NCBI GenBank assembly: GCA_013152825.1
Contig: JAADFP010000055.1
Coordinates: 1-11,249 of the forward strand
Length of the DNA: 11,249 nucleotides
Origin: Caldisericota bacterium
GTDB lineage: Bacteria > CAIJMQ01 > JAADFP01
Reading direction: 5' to 3'
Part shown: piece by piece, positions 1-5,391 of the stretch
Position numbering within the stretch: position 1 is the stretch's first letter
Layout: each line of letters begins with the position of its first letter
Position numbers and translations under genes: made by a program
The notes under the pieces: model-generated
The model's database searches: none
What the model saw: the letters and a program-made list of their open reading frames with translations, nothing else
Told to the model about the DNA's origin: nothing

Positions 1-538
1 GAAAGATAAAAAGGGAGTTAGCTATCGCAGAGAAAATTTGGAAGGTAGAGAAATTATCACCTAAAAGCTTCAAAAAATAGGCTCCATTCAGATTGAAAAG
101 TGGAGGGCGGGCTGTAAGAGAGTAATTCCCCACAACATTGCTAAGAGTCACCATCCTTTTAGTATAAAACTTAGCTATCTGAAAATGCATAAGCCAATCC
201 CCATACCATCCTCCCAACCCGTAGAATCTGATAACAAATTGTTGTAAGAAGCTATAGAAAGGGAGTAAAGCACATAATACCAAAGGCAATTTTTCATTTG
301 GAAAGGAAAACAACTTTCTTCCGCGGATAGGAAGTAATACAAGCGGAGAAAGGGGCAAAAAAAGAATCAAGTAATTCCCCCAGAGATAATACAAAAAAGA
401 AGAGAGATAAAAGAAGAGGGAAGAAATCGCAAAACTGGCAAAAATCCTCTCTTCTTTTCCTATATTAAAAAGAGAAAGGACAATATAACCTGGCAGAAAG
501 TATAAGATATATATCAGGATAAACTGCAAGAAAAACAT
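1..538 (-). CDS. GT-C-like polytopic membrane glycosyltransferase, partial (N-terminal 179 residues)
   Basis: The reverse strand is open without a stop from an ATG at 538 to the window edge, so only the N-terminal 179 residues are visible. A TAG lies in frame immediately upstream, which fixes this as the first possible ATG. The protein starts with a hydrophobic segment (residues 1-25, with LPGYIVLSLF) and has further membrane segments around 35-72 and 85-108. It then has GLGGWYGDWLMHFQ (107-120) and ARPPLFNLNGAYFLKLLG (143-160). These align in order, with similar spacing, to the divergent gene at 1017-2606, so the two are paralogues. A conserved Asp (D114) in a loop after the first membrane segments is typical of GT-C enzymes that use lipid-linked sugars. 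The GT-C assignment is inferred from topology and this Asp, not from a family match. No Shine-Dalgarno precedes the ATG. Alternatively it could be an uncharacterised membrane protein without transferase activity. Confidence 0.72.
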   Translation of the reverse strand, partial: MFFLQFILIYILYFLPGYIVLSLFNIGKEERIFASFAISSLFFYLSSFLYYLWGNYLILFLPLSPLVLLPIRGRKLFSFPNEKLPLVLCALLPFYSFLQQFVIRFYGLGGWYGDWLMHFQIAKFYTKRMVTLSNVVGNYSLTARPPLFNLNGAYFLKLLGDNFSTFQIFSAIANSLFIF

Positions 539-541
539 CTA

Positions 542-550
542 ATTATAACA
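542..550 (-). promoter_or_regulatory. Extended -10 element TGTTATAAT next to the minus-strand start
   Basis: The reverse strand reads TGTTATAAT, a perfect extended -10, ending three bases before the ATG at 538. Normal -10 to start-site spacing would put transcription initiation at about 535, slightly inside the gene. It may therefore be non-functional, use a short spacing, or serve a start further in (a TTG codon lies at 529). The same TGTTANAAT pattern stands before two other genes in the window. Confidence 0.35.
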
Positions 551-562
551 ATAAATAGATTT

Positions 563-571
563 ATTATAGCA
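563..571 (-). promoter_or_regulatory. Extended -10 promoter TGCTATAAT for the minus-strand gene
   Basis: The reverse strand reads TGCTATAAT, an exact extended -10 (TGn plus TATAAT). No good -35 is visible, which is usual for extended -10 promoters. Predicted initiation near 556 would give an untranslated leader of about 18 bases without a Shine-Dalgarno sequence. It lies 21 bases, about two helical turns, upstream of the second extended -10 at 550-542. Confidence 0.5.
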
Positions 572-801
572 CACCGTTTTATATATAAATTTACTTCATA
601 TTCATAGAAAATCCATGATTAGAAATGCTTAATTTGTAAATTAAAATAGCAGGATAGAAATAGATAGAGCCAATCCTGGGGAAGAAAGCCTTTTCTCATC
701 CCAAAATACAACATATTTGACTCCATCCAGAGTTTTTCTTCCCTTCCTCTCCAGATACCTCACCAATTACTAAATATATATCCTTCTCTTTCCAGAACCG
801 C

Positions 802-839
802 TGCTAAATAGGTCCGACCTAAACATTTAGCACTTTTTT
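802..839 (+). terminator. Terminator-like hairpin with T run
   Basis: TGCTAAAT (802-809) pairs with ATTTAGCA (825-832), and inside it AGGTC (810-814) pairs with GACCT (816-820). The inner stem closes on a small loop, and AAAC (821-824) bulges on the 3' side. After one C come six T residues (834-839), as in a plus-strand intrinsic terminator. No plus-strand gene lies upstream, so it could end a small RNA, act in an untranslated leader, or shield the plus operon. The symmetric TAGGTC-C-GACCTA core could instead be an operator. Confidence 0.5.
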
Positions 840-884
840 ATGCTTTTAGCCCCGCCTGCCCTCTCCTCTGAAGAATAGGGTGGA

Positions 885-913
885 TTGATTAAAGTAATTG
901 AGAAAGGCATAAT
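885..913 (+). promoter_or_regulatory. Sigma-70-type promoter upstream of the glycosyltransferase operon
   Basis: TTGATT (885-890) and CATAAT (908-913) are separated by 17 bases. Each hexamer differs slightly from the consensus. Initiation would be near 920 and give a leader of about 97 bases that includes the hairpin at 975-993. A second candidate start lies closer to the gene at 1002-1010, so this may be a distal promoter. Confidence 0.4.
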
Positions 914-1001
914 TGATTTTACCAAAAAAGCGCGGTTTTATTGTAAAAATCTCTCCACTCAAAGCAGAAATGTCCATTTTTAGCACGAAAATGTCTGGAT
1001 A

Positions 1002-1010
1002 TGTTAAAAT
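1002..1010 (+). promoter_or_regulatory. Extended -10 TGTTAAAAT, predicted leaderless start at 1017
   Basis: TGTTAAAAT matches the extended -10 with one mismatch in the hexamer. Standard spacing places initiation at 1017, which is the A of the ATG. That fits the absence of any Shine-Dalgarno sequence before this gene and would make its transcript leaderless. No convincing -35 is present. Confidence 0.45.
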
Positions 1011-1016
1011 CTGCTG

Positions 1017-2606
1017 ATGCCTCTATTCACAATTATCTTCTTTTTCTTTTATGCTTTAATTATCTATTTCTCCCTCGGCTATACTGTTCTCTCTCTTACC
1101 CCTCTTCAAGAGGAAGAAAAATTCGTCTCTTCCTTCGGAGTCTCTTCACTAATTTTTTCCACCTCTTCTCTTCTCCATACTGTATTCAAGATACCTACTT
1201 ACTACTTTTTACCTTTTCTATTCCTTTCTATTATCCTTGCCTCCCTTTTAATCTGGAAAAAGATTCCTGCTTTGCTCTCACCTTTAACTCTAATAGTAAC
1301 TTTCTTTCTTACCTACCTATCTTTTCAGGCTTTTCTGCCCCTCTACTCACTTGGTAATTGGTTTGGGGATTGGGGAATGCATTACCAATTAAGTCAATAT
1401 TATGGAGGTCTTCAGCAGGTTAACTGGGCAACCCTAAAAATATTCAATGTATATAGTGTAGCTTCACGTACACCTCTCTTTAACCTAGATATTGCTTTCC
1501 ACCTTTCACTTTTTGGAAGAAAGGAGTTTTACATCTTCCAAATTTTCTCAACTTTTCTTAATACATGGTTTATTCTACCCCTTTATCTTCTTTTCAAAGA
1601 AAAAATAAAATACAAATACGTTTTTGGTCTCTTATTGTTTATGCCTTTTATATGGAGAAATGCTACCTATACTTGGAATAAATTCTACACTGCTTATTTT
1701 GTACTTTTGACCTTGTATTTTTTCCTTCACCGGAAAGAAAGTTTCACTTATCAGATTATGGGCGGTATTTTCTCCGGGCTTTCTATCTATGCACATCAAT
1801 ATGCTTTATTTTATCTCCTTCCCCTCTGGGGATATATAGCCCTGGAATCCTCGCCATACAAGGAAAAGATAAAAGCGCTTGGGATATGGCTAAGTATTCC
1901 CCTGATTATCCTTCTTCCCTGGTATGCCTGGGTAGTATCTCTCCTCGGGTTAAAGAAGACAATATTCTCCAGTCCTGTATTCTGGTATCCTCACCTCTCT
2001 CTCCCAAAATGGCTCTTCATAAGAGGATATAACTTGATTTCTACTTTACTTCCTCTTCTCTTTTTTCGTTATTTTACACTCCACTTCAAGAGAGGAGTAC
2101 CCTTTGTTTTCCTTTACAGTGGATTAAGTGCTTTCTACTGGGGTACTGTTTTAGGAGCTTATACTCTTACTTTTTCTTCCCTTCTTAAAAAAGTAATCCG
2201 CAACCTCATTCTTAAATCTCCACCTGTTATATGGGTATTTTTGCTTGCAGGAATAGGAGGAAGCATTTTCTTCTCTCCTTATGCGGCTATTAATGGTAAT
2301 GCTCAGTTAGGAATGGCACCCTCTCTCTTTATCCTTGCTGGAGTTGGCTTGCTCTGCTGGAGTGAGCTAAATAGAAAGAAGCGAAGGCTTATTCTTACCT
2401 TCCTTTCATTAGAATTTCTTCTCCTAATTGTCCTTCATCCTTTATTTCTTTCCAAAATAGAATCCCATATAATAGATGCAAACTTACAAATGAAAGAATT
2501 TTTAAGATACGTGTTCATTTATGATATGTTGGGAAAGATAAGATATTTTTTCCTTCCTCTCCTGTTGAGCATTTATGGCTATGTATTCCTGAAAAATTTT
2601 AAATGA
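1017..2606 (+). CDS. GT-C-like polytopic membrane glycosyltransferase, 529 residues
   Basis: By eye this protein has about a dozen hydrophobic segments, beginning at residue 3, with short basic loops between them, so it is an inner-membrane protein. LGNWFGDWGMHYQ (112-124, with D118) and SRTPLFNLD (150-158) match the partial divergent gene and mark a shared, probably extracytoplasmic, loop. GT-C transferases carry a catalytic acidic residue in the first such loop and take sugar from a polyprenyl phosphate; that role here is inferred. The ATG at 1017 is preferred because an in-frame stop lies at 1005-1007 and the N-terminus aligns with the paralogue. The last four bases (ATGA) overlap the next gene, showing translational coupling with the family-39 transferase. 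I cannot name the substrate. It could also be an O-antigen ligase or flippase-like protein, but the Asp loop argues for a transferase. Confidence 0.72.
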   Translation: MPLFTIIFFFFYALIIYFSLGYTVLSLTPLQEEEKFVSSFGVSSLIFSTSSLLHTVFKIPTYYFLPFLFLSIILASLLIWKKIPALLSPLTLIVTFFLTYLSFQAFLPLYSLGNWFGDWGMHYQLSQYYGGLQQVNWATLKIFNVYSVASRTPLFNLDIAFHLSLFGRKEFYIFQIFSTFLNTWFILPLYLLFKEKIKYKYVFGLLLFMPFIWRNATYTWNKFYTAYFVLLTLYFFLHRKESFTYQIMGGIFSGLSIYAHQYALFYLLPLWGYIALESSPYKEKIKALGIWLSIPLIILLPWYAWVVSLLGLKKTIFSSPVFWYPHLSLPKWLFIRGYNLISTLLPLLFFRYFTLHFKRGVPFVFLYSGLSAFYWGTVLGAYTLTFSSLLKKVIRNLILKSPPVIWVFLLAGIGGSIFFSPYAAINGNAQLGMAPSLFILAGVGLLCWSELNRKKRRLILTFLSLEFLLLIVLHPLFLSKIESHIIDANLQMKEFLRYVFIYDMLGKIRYFFLPLLLSIYGYVFLKNFK

Positions 2607-4381
2607 AGAAAAGTTACCCCCCCCACGTAAAATTTATTTTAATCCTTCTAATTACCCTCTTCTTTCTTCAAGGCTTTTTGAGTATCAGGTTTAAATCACC
2701 TACATTTGATGAGCCAGTACACTTAAGTGCAGGGTACCTTTACTGGAAAGCACACCGCTTTGATTACAATATTATTCATCCTCCCCTGGCGAACCTTTTA
2801 AATGCTTTGCCTCTACTTTTTCATAAAAAGCTTAAATTACCTGTTTTAAATAAAAAGGAGCAAAGTGAATGGATCCCTGCAGAAGAATTTCTTTACCATA
2901 ACAATATGAATGCAGACAAAATGCTCAACCAGTCCCGCCTGGTGACCCTCCTCCTAGCCTCTCTATTAGGCTGGTTAATTTTTCGCTGGAGCAGTGAGTT
3001 ATTCTCCTGGAAGGGAGGGATAATTTCACTTCTTTTATTTGCTTTCTCTCCTAACCTACTTGCCCATTCCCGCTTAGTCACTACTGACCTGGCAGTAACT
3101 TTTTTTATTTTCCTTTCTACCTACTTCTTCTGGAAATTTATTAACTCCCCATCTTTGCGCTCCTCTTTTTATTCTGGTCTTTCTCTCGGGCTGGCTCTAA
3201 CTACCAAGTATTCTTCCCTATTTCTCCTCCCCTTGTATCTATTTTTCGTTATCAGGAAAAAAAGAAAGACAAGCGTGTATTTTCTCCTTATTTTGGCTAT
3301 TTCCTTTCTTACCGTAGCTCTTACTTACGGCTTTATCTGGTTTCCATATTATTTCCAGGGGATAAAAGCACTTTTCCAGAAATCCCAACAGGGCTCATTT
3401 TCCTTTTTCCACGGAAATTACCGGGCGGGGGGCTGGTGGTTTTATTTTCCCTTTTTGTTTCTGGTAAAAACACCTCTCAATCTTCTTTTCCTTCTCCCCA
3501 TTACCCTATTCTTTCTGATAAAGAAAAAGAAGAAAGTATTACTGCCTTTCATTACCCCGGTCAGTTACTTTGTAGTTGCCCTTTTCAGCAGGGTGCAAAT
3601 CGGAGCAAGACATTTATTACCTATATATCCATTTTTATTTCTGCTTTGTGGTGTTCTTGGGAATATACAAGTATCGAGAAAACTTAAAAATTTTATACTC
3701 GCTCTCCTCTTCCTCTATCCTCTGAATTCTCTGCTCATCTTTCCCCACTACCTTGCCTACTTTAATGGATTACTTCTTCCCTCCCGCGCCTACAGATGGG
3801 TGGCAGATTCTAATATAGACTGGGGGCAGGACTTAAAAGGATTAAAAAAATGGATGGATAAGAATGATATTTCTAAGGTGTATCTTGGGTATTTTGGCAC
3901 AGCCAATCCAAAATGGTATGGCATAAATTATCGACATCTTCCTTCAAATACAGGAGACATCAATAGATATTACCCCTCTCTTATTCCTCAAAGGAGAGAA
4001 ATAATTGCAATAAGCGTGAGCACTTACCAGAATATTTATTGTACTGATACCAGTTTTTATAATTGGCTCCACCACTATAAACCTATAGGAAACATAGGCT
4101 ACTCTATTCTTCTCTTTGACATTACTGGAGATCCCTATGCGCATCTCAACCTGGGAATAAATTATTTTCGCAGTATGCTATTCCTGGAAGCAAAAGAAGA
4201 ATTTGAGAAAGTCCTGGAGATCGAGCCCAAAAATCCCATTGCCTGGTTTAATCTGGGTAGAACTTACGAAATGATGGGGAATCCTGGCAAAACAAAAATT
4301 TGTCTTGAAAAGGCCTTAAAGTTTTCTTCTCCCTCCGAGAGAAAAAGAATAAAAAAACTTCTGCAAAAAGGAATAAAATAA
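2603..4381 (+). CDS. Family 39 (PMT_2-type) lipid-linked sugar glycosyltransferase with C-terminal TPR, 592 residues
   Basis: This is an integral-membrane transferase expected to move a sugar from a polyprenyl-phosphate donor to an acceptor on the outer face of the membrane. The N-terminal membrane helix (10-27) is followed by TFDEPVHLSAGY (34-45), where D36-E37 are the expected catalytic acidic pair, and by HPPL (59-62). Further landmarks of this GT39 group are AGGWWFYFP (275-283) with KTP (289-291), IGARHLLPIYPF (333-344) and SNIDWGQDLKGL (403-414). Many membrane segments lie between about 110 and 390. After a soluble region, two TPR-like helical pairs occupy about 511-577, a possible docking module for partner proteins. 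The start overlaps the upstream stop by four bases. An eight-C run (2617-2624) lies at codons 5-8 and could allow slippage. Acceptor and sugar are unknown; protein O-glycosylation or envelope glycan modification are the likely roles. Confidence 0.85.
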   Translation: MKKSYPPHVKFILILLITLFFLQGFLSIRFKSPTFDEPVHLSAGYLYWKAHRFDYNIIHPPLANLLNALPLLFHKKLKLPVLNKKEQSEWIPAEEFLYHNNMNADKMLNQSRLVTLLLASLLGWLIFRWSSELFSWKGGIISLLLFAFSPNLLAHSRLVTTDLAVTFFIFLSTYFFWKFINSPSLRSSFYSGLSLGLALTTKYSSLFLLPLYLFFVIRKKRKTSVYFLLILAISFLTVALTYGFIWFPYYFQGIKALFQKSQQGSFSFFHGNYRAGGWWFYFPFLFLVKTPLNLLFLLPITLFFLIKKKKKVLLPFITPVSYFVVALFSRVQIGARHLLPIYPFLFLLCGVLGNIQVSRKLKNFILALLFLYPLNSLLIFPHYLAYFNGLLLPSRAYRWVADSNIDWGQDLKGLKKWMDKNDISKVYLGYFGTANPKWYGINYRHLPSNTGDINRYYPSLIPQRREIIAISVSTYQNIYCTDTSFYNWLHHYKPIGNIGYSILLFDITGDPYAHLNLGINYFRSMLFLEAKEEFEKVLEIEPKNPIAWFNLGRTYEMMGNPGKTKICLEKALKFSSPSERKRIKKLLQKGIK

Positions 4382-4387
4382 AGGCGA

Positions 4388-5080
4388 ATGAAAATTTCTC
4401 TTATTATCCCTGCTTACAATGAGGGCACCTGTCTGCTTCATACTCTTAAAAAGGTAAAGGACTATTTCAGGGAAAAGCCCTGGGAAAGTGAAATTATCGT
4501 AGTCAATGACGGCTCGCAGGATAATACGGGAGAAATTGCAAAAAAGGAAAAAGTAAAAACACTAAACAACCCTCTTAACAAAGGAAAGGGCTTTTCTGTC
4601 AAAAGAGGGATAGAGACAGCAGAAGGCGATTACATATTCTTCACTGATGCGGATCTCTCCACCCCTATCGAAGAAATAGATAAATTTGTGGCCTGCCTGG
4701 ATGAGGGTTACGACCTGGCTATAGGCTCCCGTGCTCACCCAGAGTCCAAAATCCTCCGACGCCAGGCAAAACAGAGAGAGATTATGGGGAAGTTCTTCAA
4801 TCTTTTAGTAAAGATTCTGTTTCGTTTACCCTATCGAGACACTCAATGCGGCTTCAAGGGATTCAGGAGAGAAGCAGCAAAAAAGCTCTTCTCCCAGCTA
4901 AAGTGCGAAGGATTTGCCTTTGACGTGGAAATAATTTTAAAAGCCAGAGCCGCAGGCTACAGCATAAAAGAAATCGGGGTAACCTGGATAAATGCTCCTG
5001 ACTCCAAAGTAAAACTGTTCTCTTCCCCCTTCTCAATGCTCCGGGAAATACTAAAACTGAAGCTGTCCAGAAACTTTTAA
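4388..5080 (+). CDS. GT2 polyprenyl-phosphate sugar transferase (ALG5/DPM1-like), 230 residues
   Basis: This cytoplasmic GT-A enzyme probably joins a nucleotide sugar to polyprenyl phosphate, making the lipid-linked donor used by the two membrane transferases upstream. Motifs run in family order: IPAYNEG (7-13), VVNDGSQDNT (38-47), NKGKG (64-68), the metal-binding DADLSTP (87-93), IGSR (112-115), RDTQCGFKGFR (150-160) and FAFDVEIILKARAAGY (176-191). DADLSTP together with QCGFKGF resembles the ALG5 (glucosyl) branch more than classical mannosyl DPM1, but I would not decide the sugar from this. There is no C-terminal membrane helix, so it should sit on the inner face as a peripheral protein. 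It starts six bases after the previous stop with an AAAGG-type ribosome site very close to the ATG. It ends the first operon; no hairpin terminator follows. Confidence 0.88.
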   Translation: MKISLIIPAYNEGTCLLHTLKKVKDYFREKPWESEIIVVNDGSQDNTGEIAKKEKVKTLNNPLNKGKGFSVKRGIETAEGDYIFFTDADLSTPIEEIDKFVACLDEGYDLAIGSRAHPESKILRRQAKQREIMGKFFNLLVKILFRLPYRDTQCGFKGFRREAAKKLFSQLKCEGFAFDVEIILKARAAGYSIKEIGVTWINAPDSKVKLFSSPFSMLREILKLKLSRNF

Positions 5081-5119
5081 CCTCAAAACAAAAAAGTAAA
5101 GCGCAAATAGCCTACCCGG

Positions 5120-5148
5120 TTGCAGGTAAAAAGGGGTTATGTTAGAAT
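5120..5148 (+). promoter_or_regulatory. Promoter for the DUF2007-rsfS-argS-lpd-lipB-yihY-lipA unit
   Basis: TTGCAG (5120-5125) and TAGAAT (5143-5148) are 17 bases apart, and TG at 5140-5141 makes the -10 an extended one (TGTTAGAAT). Standard spacing predicts initiation at about 5155, one base before the GTG at 5156, so the first transcript would be essentially leaderless. It sits in the only clear gap (75 bases) between the glycosyltransferase operon and the housekeeping genes. This is the best promoter in the window. Confidence 0.6.
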
Positions 5149-5155
5149 TCGTTAA

Positions 5156-5389
5156 GTGCATAAAGAAAGTAACACGGTTAAAATATTTACTGCTGGTGAT
5201 GCAATAGAAGCCCAGTTGATAAAGAATATGCTGGAGAACAACGGGATTTCTTGTATTCTTGTAACCCAGGTTCCTTCTTCAGTCTATCCCTTTACCGTAA
5301 ACGGGCTGGCTGAGGTTAGAATCCTGGTAAAAGAGGAAGATGCCTCTTTGGCTAAAAAATTGCTTTCAGAAATTAAGGAGGAAGAATAA
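5156..5389 (+). CDS. DUF2007 domain protein (putative signal-transducing protein), 77 residues
   Basis: This small soluble protein has the DUF2007 pattern: an initial strand VKIFTAGDAIEAQLIKNMLE (8-27), where the family typically has a similar T-x-D-xIEA-x-L segment, then NNGISCILVTQVPSS (28-42), then a strand-helix unit GLAEVRILVKEEDASLAKKLL (50-70). The family resembles GlnB-like ferredoxin-fold proteins, but no biochemical function is established. The GTG at 5156 is the first in-frame start after a stop at 5153-5155. The AAGGGG at 5131-5136 is too far away to act on it, and the -10 element just upstream suggests leaderless translation instead. It precedes rsfS by two bases and shares its 3' end with the rsfS ribosome-binding site. 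Confidence 0.78.
   Translation: MHKESNTVKIFTAGDAIEAQLIKNMLENNGISCILVTQVPSSVYPFTVNGLAEVRILVKEEDASLAKKLLSEIKEEE
5375..5381 (+). promoter_or_regulatory. Strong Shine-Dalgarno AAGGAGG for rsfS
   Basis: AAGGAGG lies inside the last codons of the DUF2007 gene and is the closest match to the anti-Shine-Dalgarno consensus seen in the window. It is ten bases before the ATA at 5392 and four before another in-frame ATA at 5386. It supports initiation here although no ATG, GTG or TTG is present. Confidence 0.65.
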
Positions 5390-5391
5390 AA

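Larger units (their letters stand above)
539..1016. other. Divergent intergenic region, 478 bases
   Basis: This gap separates two divergent membrane-protein genes and is AT-rich. On the minus side it holds two extended -10 elements close to the 538 start. On the plus side it holds a -35/-10 pair at 885-913 and an extended -10 at 1002-1010. A strong hairpin followed by a T run lies at 802-839 and a weaker hairpin at 975-993. The octamer TTTAGCAC occurs in both, at 826-833 and 979-986. On the minus strand 803-641 there is a protein-like stretch that reads through only if one base of an A run is removed; it could be a decayed gene tail. I see no intact gene, tRNA or insertion sequence here. Confidence 0.7.

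Noticed and set aside
670..706. Possible hairpin GGG...CCC with a GAAGAAA/TTTTCTC stem
   Set aside because: It needs a mismatch, a wobble pair and a bulge, and no T run or conserved element accompanies it.
840..878. Twelve-codon frame starting at ATG 840 just after the T run, as a leader peptide
   Set aside because: No ribosome site precedes it, there is no run of regulatory codons, and nothing links it to the downstream gene.
1001..1357. Plus-strand frame of 118 codons starting at ATG 1001
   Set aside because: It overlaps the 529-residue gene in another frame. The paralogue alignment supports the 1017 frame and this product is only a Ser/Leu/Phe-rich shadow.
5139..5207. Short frame ATG 5139 with AAGGGG two bases upstream (22 codons) as a start for the DUF2007 gene or a leader peptide
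   Set aside because: It is out of frame with DUF2007 and stops at 5205-5207, the ribosome site is too close, and the ATG lies inside the predicted -10 element.
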